Assembly: GCF_002179555.1 (NCBI RefSeq)
Contig: NZ_NHOU01000005.1
Location: 62,001 to 126,000, forward strand
Length of the DNA stretch: 64,000 nt
Direction of reading: 5' to 3'
Origin: Salinicola salarius
GTDB lineage: Bacteria; Pseudomonadota; Gammaproteobacteria; Pseudomonadales; Halomonadaceae
The stretch's first letter is position 1, and each line of letters opens with the position of its first letter. Of the stretch, positions 56,233-64,000 are shown one piece after another. The notes under the pieces were generated by a model, which did no database searches, was not told the DNA's origin, and saw only the letters and a list, made by a program, of their open reading frames with translations. Made by a program: the position numbers and the translations under genes.

Positions 56233-57662
56233 GTTGTCCCCTTGCCGAGCGCTTCCGTCGGCATTCGTGCCAGCACGCCCCGAAAGCGTGGCGGCAACTC
56301 GTGCTCGAAGGCGATGCCGCGGTCGTGATGATAGATCCCGCTGCTCTCCAGCCAGGCCTCGAACTCCGGCGCCGGACGCAGCCCGAGAACCTGGCGCAGA
56401 TAGAGGGCGTCATGAAACGAGGTGGTCTGGTAGTTGAGCATGATGTCGTCGGAGCCGGGAATGCCCATGATGTAGTTGCAGCCCGCCGCTCCCAGCAAGG
56501 TGAGCAGCATGTCCATGTCGTCCTGATCGGCTTCGGCATGGTTGGTGTAGCAGATATCGCAGCCCATCGGCACGCCGAGCAGCTTGCCGCAGAAGTGATC
56601 CTCCAGCCCGGCGCGAATGATCTGCTTGCCGTCGAACAGATATTCGGGGCCGATGAAGCCGACCACGGTATTGACCAGCAGCGGCTCGAATTCCCGCGCC
56701 ACCGCGTAGGCGCGCGCTTCCAGCGTCTGCTGATCGATTCCGTGGTGGGCATTGGCGGAGAGCGCGCTGCCCTGGCCGGTCTCGAAGTACATCACGTTAT
56801 TGCCCAGGCCGTTGCTGTCCAAGCCACCACGATTGAGCGACAACGCCGCCTCGCGCCCTTCCCGCAGCAGCGCGAGATCGATGCCGAAGCCACGGTTGGC
56901 GGCTTCGGTGCCGGCGATCGACTGGAATATCAGATCGGTCGGCGCGCCGCGCTCGATCGCCTCGATGGCCGTGGTAACGTGCGCGAGCACGCAGCTCTGG
57001 GTCGGAATCTCGTAACGCGCGATGATCTCGTCGAGCATCTTCAATAGCGTCACCACGGTGGCGGTGTTGTCGGTCGCCGGATTGATGCCGATCACCGCGT
57101 CGCCGCTGGCGTAGAGCAGGCCATCGAGAATGCTGGCTGCAATACCGGAGGCGTCATCGGTGGGATGGTTGGGCTGCAGCCGCGTCGAGAGTCTTTCGGG
57201 CAGGCCGATCGTGCTGCGAAAGCGCGTGACCACCCGGCACTTGCGCGCCGCCAGCACCAGATCCTGTACGCGCATCAGCTTGGAGACCGCAGCAACCATT
57301 TCCGGCGTCAGACCGGGGGCCAGCGCCTTCAGCGATTCACCATCGGCCTGCTCGGAAAGCAGCCAGTTGCGGAATTCGCCGACGCTCAGCGAGGCAACCG
57401 GCGCGAACGCGGCACGATCATGACGATCGAGAATCAGCCGCGTGACCTCATCTTCCTCGTAGGGAATCAGCGGCTCTTCCAGAAAGGTGGTCAATGGCAG
57501 TTCCGCCAGCGCCATCTGGGCGGCGACCCGCTCTTCCGCGCTGGTAGCCGCGATGCCGGCCAGCTCGTCGCCGGAACGGCGCGGTGAAGCGGCGGCCATC
57601 AACGCGCCGAGGCTGTCGAAGCGGTAGCGACGACCGCCGATGTCGATTGCATGTTCGGCCAT
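56229..57662 (-). CDS. eutB: Ethanolamine ammonia-lyase, large subunit
   Basis: 477 residues, the TIM-barrel catalytic subunit of the B12-dependent lyase. Blocks: DEVTRLILD near residue 70, LQPNHPTDDASGIAASILDGLLYASGDAVIGINPATD (read in parts), VLAHVTTAIEAIERGAPTDL, FQSIAGTEAANRGFGI, YFETGQGSALSANAHHG and GLEDHFCGKLLGVPMGCD. First gene of eutBC. No eutA reactivase, eutR, aldehyde dehydrogenase or shell genes are next to it. Confidence 0.97.
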   Translation of the reverse strand: MAEHAIDIGGRRYRFDSLGALMAAASPRRSGDELAGIAATSAEERVAAQMALAELPLTTFLEEPLIPYEEDEVTRLILDRHDRAAFAPVASLSVGEFRNWLLSEQADGESLKALAPGLTPEMVAAVSKLMRVQDLVLAARKCRVVTRFRSTIGLPERLSTRLQPNHPTDDASGIAASILDGLLYASGDAVIGINPATDNTATVVTLLKMLDEIIARYEIPTQSCVLAHVTTAIEAIERGAPTDLIFQSIAGTEAANRGFGIDLALLREGREAALSLNRGGLDSNGLGNNVMYFETGQGSALSANAHHGIDQQTLEARAYAVAREFEPLLVNTVVGFIGPEYLFDGKQIIRAGLEDHFCGKLLGVPMGCDICYTNHAEADQDDMDMLLTLLGAAGCNYIMGIPGSDDIMLNYQTTSFHDALYLRQVLGLRPAPEFEAWLESSGIYHHDRGIAFEHELPPRFRGVLARMPTEALGKGTT

Positions 57663-57760
57663 GGAGAAACCCCGTAATCGTTGTCTTTATACGGTCGTCT
57701 CAGTTTATGCCATGAGCGAGACTTCGCGCGCGACAGGAAATGCGGAGTTCCAGACAAAGA

Positions 57761-57793
57761 AAAAGCCCTGCCGAACGGATCGGTAGGGCTTTT
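57761..57793. terminator. Terminator downstream of rpsO
   Basis: 13-bp stem with one G-U pair (57761-57773 with 57781-57793), 7-base loop, A-run on one side and T-run on the other. On the minus strand it follows the rpsO stop by 68 bases and precedes the eutB start, separating the ribosomal operon from eutBC. Confidence 0.85.
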
Positions 57794-57861
57794 GTCACCA
57801 ACGGCACGAGGCCATCGGTTGTCGCGGATGCATGAGCCGCCGGATTCGGCGGCCGAGCGAT

Positions 57862-58131
57862 TTAGCGACGCAGGCCGAGCTTCTTGATCAGCGACTGATA
57901 GCGATCGAAGTCCTTGCCCTTGAGGTAGTCCAGCAGCTTACGGCGCTGGTTGACCATGCGGATCAGACCACGACGGGAGTGGTGATCCTGCTTGTGATCC
58001 TTGAAGTGGCTCTGCAGACCGTCGATGTTGGCGCTCAGCAGTGCAACCTGGACTTCCGGGGAACCGGTGTCGCTTTCGCCCTGACCGAACTCTTTGACGA
58101 TCTCGGCTTTCTTTTCAGCAGTCAATGCCAT
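57862..58131 (-). CDS. rpsO: 30S ribosomal protein S15
   Basis: 89 residues, ATG 58131. Canonical sequence: [34 protein letters not shown] and [12 protein letters not shown] (read in parts). Binds 16S rRNA helices and represses its own mRNA in E. coli. pnp, the usual next gene, is absent here. Confidence 0.99.
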   Translation of the reverse strand: MALTAEKKAEIVKEFGQGESDTGSPEVQVALLSANIDGLQSHFKDHKQDHHSRRGLIRMVNQRRKLLDYLKGKDFDRYQSLIKKLGLRR

Positions 58132-58280
58132 GAAAAACTCTCCAGCAAGCAATATGCCTGAATGATGAATGTCGGAGACCACGCATATTTGCAGCCTCCC
58201 GGTTGACCGTCACGGGGACGGGTGCATCGAATCGATGCTGACAGATCGATCGGCTTCACCTGTCGGGTCTCGATCCCGGC

Positions 58281-59213
58281 TCAGGCTTGAACCGCATTCA
58301 AAGCTGCCGTGTCGACCAGACGCCGGGGAATGACTTCCCCCGGTGCGGTCAGTTCGACCAATCCCAGAAAGGATTCGTCGCGATACAATCTTGCCGTCGT
58401 GCCCGGCGTCAGCTCGGTATCCGCTACCGATACCCGCTGACCCAGCAGCAAGCGCTGGGCCACCGTCTCCGCCACGCTGAGCGTCGGCAGATGCTCGAGC
58501 ATGACATCGACCGGCAACAGCTGCGCCAGCCGCTCTTCGTCGCTCATCGCCTCGAGCGTCTCGAAAGAGAGCCGCGCTCGACTGTCGAAGGGGCCCGTTT
58601 CCAGGCGCTCCAACGCCGTGATATGCGCGCCGAAACCGAGTGCTGCGCCGATATCCTCGGCCAGCGTCCGTATGTAGGTGCCCTTGCTGCAGCGAACCTG
58701 CAACCAGATACCATCGGACTCCCACTCGAGCGGGCGCATATCATATATCGTCACGCGCCTGGGCGCACGCGTTACCGTTTCCCCCTGGCGCGCGAGCTCG
58801 TAGAGCTTGCGGCCCTGGTGCTTGAGTGCCGAGTACATCGGCGGCACCTGCTCGATCTCGCCGCGAAAGCGTTCGAGCACGGCTTCGACGGCGTCACGAT
58901 CCAGCGTCTCGGGCAACGGACGACGCTCCACCACTTCGCCTTCGGCGTCTCCGGTATCGGTCACTGCACCGAACTGGATCCGGGTGCGGTAGACCTTGTC
59001 GGCTTCGAGCAGATGGGCGGAGAACTTGGTCGCCTCGCCCAGGCAGACCGGCAACAGCCCGGTCGCCATCGGGTCCAGCGTCCCGGTATGACCCGCCTTG
59101 CGCGCCTGAAACAGCCGCCGGGCACGCTGGAGCGCATGGTTGCTCGACACGCCCTTGGGCTTGTCGAGCAGCAGCACGCCGTTGATGGGCAACCCCTTGC
59201 GACGGCGCGCCAT
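58281..59213 (-). CDS. truB: tRNA pseudouridine(55) synthase
   Basis: Makes the universal pseudouridine 55 in the T-loop of tRNAs. 310 residues. Catalytic Asp47 in GHTGTLDPMATG. Other blocks: VLLLDKPKGVSSNHALQ, VPPMYSALKHQGRKLYELAR, and the C-terminal PUA-like region. The start shares one base with the rbfA stop (TGATG). Confidence 0.98.
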   Translation of the reverse strand: MARRRKGLPINGVLLLDKPKGVSSNHALQRARRLFQARKAGHTGTLDPMATGLLPVCLGEATKFSAHLLEADKVYRTRIQFGAVTDTGDAEGEVVERRPLPETLDRDAVEAVLERFRGEIEQVPPMYSALKHQGRKLYELARQGETVTRAPRRVTIYDMRPLEWESDGIWLQVRCSKGTYIRTLAEDIGAALGFGAHITALERLETGPFDSRARLSFETLEAMSDEERLAQLLPVDVMLEHLPTLSVAETVAQRLLLGQRVSVADTELTPGTTARLYRDESFLGLVELTAPGEVIPRRLVDTAALNAVQA

Positions 59214-59650
59214 CAGCGTGGCTCTCCATCCTCTTTTCGAGGATCGCTTTCCTGCGCTCCATCCTGCGGCGCCGCTTCGTCATTCTCCTGCGGGCGGTTG
59301 CTGGCGACGGCTTCATCGATCAATGCCGACAGCTTGTGCCCGCGCACCACGCTCTCGTCGTAGTGAAAACGCAGCTCGGGTACGTGACGAAGCTTGATGC
59401 GGCGCGCGATCTGCGAACGCAGAAAGCCGGCAGCCCGCTTGAGCACGGCCAGGTTTTCCTTGACCCGAGCCGGATCGTTCTCGCCCAGCAGCGTCACGTA
59501 GATATCGGCATAGCCGAGATCCCGACTGACCGTGACCGAGCTGACCGTGACCATCCCCAGACGCGGATCCTTGATCTCACGCTGGATCAGTACGGCCAGC
59601 TCCTGCTGCAGCTGGTCGGCGACCCGATCGGTTCGTTTGAATTCGCGCAT
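59213..59650 (-). CDS. rbfA: Ribosome-binding factor A
   Basis: 145 residues from ATG 59650 (GAGAGG upstream). KH-like fold that matures the 5' end of 16S rRNA. Core: RVADQLQQELAVLIQREIKDPR, then VSRDLGYADIYVTLLG and LRHVPELRFHYDESV. The C-terminal 25 residues are acidic and low-complexity, beyond the conserved domain. Coupled to truB. Confidence 0.98.
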   Translation of the reverse strand: MREFKRTDRVADQLQQELAVLIQREIKDPRLGMVTVSSVTVSRDLGYADIYVTLLGENDPARVKENLAVLKRAAGFLRSQIARRIKLRHVPELRFHYDESVVRGHKLSALIDEAVASNRPQENDEAAPQDGAQESDPRKEDGEPR

Positions 59651-59717
59651 CGTTGCCTCTCGAGATTCCGCAGGCGCCTGGTTCATAAAAACCTGGGCCC
59701 CCGCGGGATCCTGTCAC

Positions 59718-62249
59718 TTACAGGGTACGCTCGACCTTGACCTGGTCGAAGACCTCGATCTTGTCGCCGACCTGAACGTCGTTGTAGTTCTTGACGCCGA
59801 TACCGCACTCCATGCCGTTACGGACTTCGTTGACGTCATCCTTGAAGCGACGCAGGGATTCCAGCTCGCCTTCATAGATGACCACGTTGTCGCGCAGGAC
59901 GCGGATCTTCTTGTTGCGGTGGACGGAGCCCTCGATGACCATACAGCCAGCGATGGCACCGATCTTCGGCGCCTTGAACACGTCGCGCACTTCGGCGACA
60001 CCGACGATCTCTTCTTTCCACTCCGGCGCCAGCATGCCGCTCATGGCCTGCTTGACCTCGTCGATCAGCTGGTAGATGACGCTGTAGTAGCGCAGATCCA
60101 GCCCTTCACGCTCGACGATTTCCCGCGCGGAGGCGTCGGCACGGACGTTGAAGCCGACCAGAATCGCCTCACTGGCCAGCGCCAGGTTGGCGTCGGTACC
60201 GGTGATACCGCCGACCCCGGAAGAGACGACCGCCACCTGAACTTCGTCGGTGGAGAGTTCTTCCAGCGCGCCACGAATCGCCTCGAGCGAACCCTGGACG
60301 TCGGCCTTGAGGACGACATTGACCTTGGCCACTTCGTCCTGGCCCATCTGGCTGAACATGTTCTCCAGCTTGGCCTTCTGCTGTCGCGCCAGACGAACTT
60401 CGCGGTATTTTCCCTGACGGAAGTTGGCGATTTCACGCGCCTTCTTCTCGTCGGCCAGAACCATGAAGTCTTCACCGGCTTCCGGCGTGCCGTCGAGACC
60501 CTGGATCTCGACCGGCATGGACGGCCCCACCGACTCGACCTGCTTGCCGAGTTCGTTGGTCAGCGCCCGCACACGGCCGTAGTGCAGGCCGGCAAGGACG
60601 ATGTCGCCACGCTTGAGCGTGCCGTTCTGGACCAGCACGGTGGCAACCGGACCGCGACCCTTGTCGAGGCGAGACTCGACCACCACGCCTTTACCCGGCG
60701 CTTCCGGCACGGCCTTGAGCTCGAGCACTTCGGAGACCAGCAGCACCGATTCCAGCAGTTGATCGATGCCTTCGCCGGTCTTCGCCGAGACCGGAACGAA
60801 CTGGGTGTCGCCGCCCCACTCTTCGGAGATCACGCCGTGCTGTGACAGCTCGTTGCGAATCCGGTCGAGGTCGGCACCTTCCTTGTCGATCTTGTTGATC
60901 GCGACGACCAGCTGTACGCCGGCAGCCTTGGCATGCTCGATCGCCTCGATCGTCTGCGGCATGACACCGTCGTCGGCGGCCACCACCAGGATGACGACGT
61001 CGGTCGCCTGGGCACCACGAGCACGCATGGCGGTAAACGCTGCGTGACCCGGCGTATCCAGGAAGGTGACGCCACCATGTTCGCCTTCGACGTGGTAGGC
61101 ACCGATATGCTGGGTGATACCGCCGGCTTCGCCAGTCGCGACCTTGGTGCGACGGATGAAGTCGAGCAGCGAGGTCTTGCCGTGGTCGACGTGACCCATG
61201 ACGGTGACGACCGGCGAGCGGGTGATTTCGTCACCTTCGTAGGAGATGCCTTCGAGCACTTCGGTCTCGAGCGCATCTTCCTTGACCAGCTTCGGCTTGT
61301 GACCCATCTCCTCGACCACGATCGCGGCAGTATCCTGATCGATGGTCTGGTTGATGGTCACCGCCGCACCCATGCTGAACATGGCCTTGATCACTTCGTT
61401 GGCCTTGATCGACATCTTGTCGGCCAGTTCGGCAACGCTGATCGATTCCGGCAGCGCGACTTCACGCACGATCGGCTGGGTCGGCTTCTGGAAGCCGTGC
61501 TGGTTGTCGCCACGACCACGACGGCTACCGCGACGCTCGGCACGCTTGACCTTCTTGGCCCCGCCGCCACGGCGACGCTCGGAACGGTCGTCGTCGTCAT
61601 CACGGCGCCCACGGCGACCCTGATCACGCTCCTTGTCCTTCTTCGGATGGGCGCGACGATTTTCGGTGCGCGGCTCCTTGGGCGGCGGCTCGACGAACGG
61701 CTGACTGTTGGAAGTCGGCTCGTCATCCTCGACCTGCGGCTCATCGGGAATGTCATCCCCGGGTGCCTGGGGCTGAGGCGCCGGCGCGGCAGCCTTGTTG
61801 GAGCTTTCCTGACCTGCGGTCTGATTCTGAGCCGCTTCGCTCGCCGCCGCAGCCTGGGCACTGGCCTGCTCGGCGGCCTGCTGTTGCGCCTGATCGGCCA
61901 TGTCGCCAACCAACTGACGCGGACCAGTCTCTTCGACCGGCGCTTCTTCGGCCGGTTCTTCCCGCTTGACATAGGTACGCTTCTTGCGCACCTGCACTTC
62001 AATGGTCTTGCCGCGATCGCCCGAGCGGATCTTGCTGCGGGTGTTGCGCGTCAAGGTGATGCGGTTACGCGGACCGCGTCCCCCACCGTGACTCTTGGTC
62101 AGGTGATCGAGCAGACGCTGCTTGTCCTCTTCGGAGACGGCGTCGCTTTCCTTCTGATGCGGCAGACCCGCATCCTTCATCTGTTCAAGCAGGCGGGACA
62201 CATCGCGTCCCACCTTGCCGGCAAACTCTTTTACGGTCATGTCTGACAT
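59718..62249 (-). CDS. infB: Translation initiation factor IF-2
   Basis: 843-residue GTPase that places initiator tRNA on the 30S subunit. N-terminal IF2_N domain ([20 protein letters not shown]), then a long charged, Ala/Gln/Glu-rich linker to about residue 245 ([39 protein letters not shown]). The G domain starts near 345 with [17 protein letters not shown] and [11 protein letters not shown]. Domains II-IV follow. Co-transcribed with nusA (27-base gap). Confidence 0.99.
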   Translation of the reverse strand: MSDMTVKEFAGKVGRDVSRLLEQMKDAGLPHQKESDAVSEEDKQRLLDHLTKSHGGGRGPRNRITLTRNTRSKIRSGDRGKTIEVQVRKKRTYVKREEPAEEAPVEETGPRQLVGDMADQAQQQAAEQASAQAAAASEAAQNQTAGQESSNKAAAPAPQPQAPGDDIPDEPQVEDDEPTSNSQPFVEPPPKEPRTENRRAHPKKDKERDQGRRGRRDDDDDRSERRRGGGAKKVKRAERRGSRRGRGDNQHGFQKPTQPIVREVALPESISVAELADKMSIKANEVIKAMFSMGAAVTINQTIDQDTAAIVVEEMGHKPKLVKEDALETEVLEGISYEGDEITRSPVVTVMGHVDHGKTSLLDFIRRTKVATGEAGGITQHIGAYHVEGEHGGVTFLDTPGHAAFTAMRARGAQATDVVILVVAADDGVMPQTIEAIEHAKAAGVQLVVAINKIDKEGADLDRIRNELSQHGVISEEWGGDTQFVPVSAKTGEGIDQLLESVLLVSEVLELKAVPEAPGKGVVVESRLDKGRGPVATVLVQNGTLKRGDIVLAGLHYGRVRALTNELGKQVESVGPSMPVEIQGLDGTPEAGEDFMVLADEKKAREIANFRQGKYREVRLARQQKAKLENMFSQMGQDEVAKVNVVLKADVQGSLEAIRGALEELSTDEVQVAVVSSGVGGITGTDANLALASEAILVGFNVRADASAREIVEREGLDLRYYSVIYQLIDEVKQAMSGMLAPEWKEEIVGVAEVRDVFKAPKIGAIAGCMVIEGSVHRNKKIRVLRDNVVIYEGELESLRRFKDDVNEVRNGMECGIGVKNYNDVQVGDKIEVFDQVKVERTL

Positions 62250-62276
62250 TACGACCCTCCTGAACCCGTGACCACG

Positions 62277-63770
62277 TTACTCTTCGCTCTGAAACCAAGG
62301 CGCACGGGCAGTCATGATCAGTGCCGCTGCGCGCTCCTCGTCCACGTCGTCGATATCCTTCAGATCCTCGATGGACTGTTCTGCGAGGTCCTCCATGGTG
62401 ACGATGCCACGGCTGGCAAGAATGAAAGCCAGGTGGCGGTCCATGCCGTCCATCGTGAGAAGGTCTTCGGCGGGCTGAGCGCCATCCAATTGCTCTTCCG
62501 TTGCGATGGCCAAGTTGAGAAGCTCATCCTTGGCTCTTGCACGAAGTTCCTCGACCAGATCCTCATCGAACTCTTCGATCTCCAGCATCTCTTCGAGCGG
62601 CACGTAGGCCAGCTCTTCGATCGTCGTGAACCCTTCCTCGACCAGGATACGGGCGACGTCTTCGTCGATCTCGAGATGGTTGATGAAATATTCGACCAGG
62701 CTGTCGACTTCCTGCTCGCGTTTGCCCTCGGCTTCGTCAACGGTCATCACGTTGAGCGTCCACCCCGTCAACTCGCTGGCGAGTCTGACGTTCTGGCCGC
62801 TACGACCGATGGCCTGAGCGAGGTTGTCTTCGCCGACGGCGACGTCCATCGAATGGGCATCTTCATCGACGAGAATAGAAGCGACTTCCGCCGGCGCCAT
62901 GGCGTTGATCACCAACTGCGCAGGGTTGTCGTCCCATAAAATGATATCCACGCGCTCGTTACGCAGCTCGTTGGATACCGCCTGCACGCGTGAACCACGC
63001 ATGCCGACACAGGCACCGACCGGGTCGATGCGCCTGTCATTGGTCTTGACCGCGATCTTGGCGCGCGCCCCCGGATCGCGGGCGGCCCCCTTGATCTCGA
63101 TCAGCTGTTCGGCAATTTCCGGCACTTCGATCTTGAAAAGCTCGACCAGCATGCCCGGTTTGGTCCGGGACAGGATGAGCTGGGAACCGCGCGCTTCCGC
63201 ATCGACTTTCCACAACAGGGCCCGTACCCGCTCGTTCATGCGGTAGCGCTCGCCGGGAATCATCTCGCCCCGCGGCAAAAAGCCCTCTGCGTTCTCGCCG
63301 AGGTCGATGATCAGGCCGTCACGTGTCGTTTTCTTGACGATACCCGCGACCAGTTCGCCTTCTCGCTCGGCGTAATGCCTGACGATCTGGGCACGCTCGG
63401 CTTCGCGCACCTTCTGCACGATGACCTGCTTGGCGGTCTGCGCCGCGATGCGCCCGAAAGCCACCGATTCGATCTGTTCTTCGACGACATCGCCCACCGC
63501 CAGCGGCGGCTCGCGCTTTTCTGCCTCGGAGAGCGGAATTTCACGATCTTCGCTGAGGTACTCTTCGTCCTCGACCACGACCCAGCGACGGAAAGTATCG
63601 TACTCGCCGGTGCGGCGATCAATCTGGACGCGAATACTGACGTCCTGACCTTCGAAACGCTTGCGCGACGCGCTGGCCAACGCCGCTTCGACAGCCTCGA
63701 AAATGACATCTCGGGGCACGCTCTTCTCGTTGGAGATGGCGTCAACGACCAGCAGTATCTCTTTGCTCAT
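62277..63770 (-). CDS. nusA: Transcription termination/antitermination factor NusA
   Basis: 497 residues from ATG 63770, equivalent to E. coli NusA. NTD (about 1-130), S1 domain (about 135-200, [23 protein letters not shown]), two KH domains (about 230-345, [20 protein letters not shown] and [18 protein letters not shown]), then two acidic AR repeats (about 360-490). Longer in-frame starts run into the intergenic spacer and lack support. Confidence 0.99.
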   Translation of the reverse strand: MSKEILLVVDAISNEKSVPRDVIFEAVEAALASASRKRFEGQDVSIRVQIDRRTGEYDTFRRWVVVEDEEYLSEDREIPLSEAEKREPPLAVGDVVEEQIESVAFGRIAAQTAKQVIVQKVREAERAQIVRHYAEREGELVAGIVKKTTRDGLIIDLGENAEGFLPRGEMIPGERYRMNERVRALLWKVDAEARGSQLILSRTKPGMLVELFKIEVPEIAEQLIEIKGAARDPGARAKIAVKTNDRRIDPVGACVGMRGSRVQAVSNELRNERVDIILWDDNPAQLVINAMAPAEVASILVDEDAHSMDVAVGEDNLAQAIGRSGQNVRLASELTGWTLNVMTVDEAEGKREQEVDSLVEYFINHLEIDEDVARILVEEGFTTIEELAYVPLEEMLEIEEFDEDLVEELRARAKDELLNLAIATEEQLDGAQPAEDLLTMDGMDRHLAFILASRGIVTMEDLAEQSIEDLKDIDDVDEERAAALIMTARAPWFQSEE

Positions 63771-63876
63771 GCCTATGCCTCGCCGAAAAACCGGTTCTTG
63801 ATCTCGAATAACTGAATCGGTGTCGAATCCTGAGTCAGCCACGAATAACTGGGTCACCAAATGATAGGTGGTCGAA

Positions 63877-64000
63877 TCAATCGTCGAACTGCGGGACGAC
63901 ACGAGCCTGATCGATGCTTTCTATCGGAAAGCAGTACTCTTCCGAGTCGATATGCAGCAGCACTTCGTCGCCATCGATTCCGGCCAGACGCCCCTGGAAT
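63877..64000 (-). CDS. rimP: Ribosome maturation factor RimP, C-terminal end only
   Basis: The last 40 codons are inside the window: the C-terminal SH3-like domain reads [18 protein letters not shown] and continues to ARVVPQFDD before TGA at 63877-63879. This is the expected first gene of the rimP-nusA-infB operon. The rest lies beyond the window edge. Confidence 0.93.
   Translation of the reverse strand, partial: FQGRLAGIDGDEVLLHIDSEEYCFPIESIDQARVVPQFDD

Overview
The window is a chromosomal segment of a GC-rich, motile, aerobic gammaproteobacterium. A member of the Halomonadaceae (Halomonas, Salinicola, Chromohalobacter, Kushneria) fits best. The reasons are the rimP-nusA-infB-rbfA-truB-rpsO order, a UbiM-like hydroxylase, YbiT, an osmolyte-type glucosylglycerol-phosphate phosphatase, choline sulfatase, and sigma28-type promoters before chemoreceptor genes. 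The genus is inferred from gene content, not proven. I saw no rRNA, tRNA, CRISPR array, prophage or IS transposase.

Layout. 1-10 kb: an Old Yellow Enzyme cut by the window edge, a soluble PAS-PAS chemoreceptor, a DUF21/CBS membrane protein, a PNPOx-like protein, an orphan glucosylglycerol-phosphate phosphatase with an aldehyde dehydrogenase, phosphoglucomutase, and an internally deleted NepI-like MFS gene opposite an AraC regulator. 11-21 kb: an M20 amidohydrolase-amidase pair, an NCS2 purine permease, and small stress or housekeeping genes (ChaC, YedI-like, thioredoxin, gamma-carbonic anhydrase, a lipoprotein and a 57-residue secreted peptide). 21-29 kb: mqo, an AmpC-type beta-lactamase, an XRE-cupin/RhtA divergent pair, AraC, LysE, a cyclodeaminase, arfA, and mntP behind a yybP-ykoY manganese riboswitch.

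29-42 kb: a TetR/MFS divergent pair with twin operator-like sites, a chemoreceptor lacking a sensor domain, a MITE-like element sitting in the stop codon of a DUF533 gene, a Nudix hydrolase, a Spy/CpxP-like periplasmic protein, the class Ib ribonucleotide reductase operon nrdHIEF, gnd and a ubiquinone hydroxylase. 42-48 kb: DUF2501, then a translationally coupled serine hydrolase, cytoplasmic-type gamma-glutamyltransferase and GhrA-type reductase, then nagD. 48-64 kb, all on the minus strand: hemY, an arylsulfotransferase, an isochorismatase-fold hydrolase, ybiT, betC, eutC, eutB, then rpsO, truB, rbfA, infB, nusA and the rimP end.

The most informative structures are not protein families. They are (i) a 14-bp hairpin over the 3' end of arfA whose loop holds the stop codon, matching the non-stop-mRNA control of ArfA; (ii) a 188-bp element with perfect 12-bp terminal inverted repeats and a 4-bp target duplication that replaced a stop codon, so that the empty site can be reconstructed; (iii) the manganese riboswitch with a near-consensus promoter; and (iv) an in-frame deletion of about 160 residues in the NepI-like transporter. 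No clearly new multi-gene system is evident. The best candidates for unexplored biology are the serine hydrolase-Ggt-GhrA cassette and the orphan phosphatase/aldehyde dehydrogenase pair.
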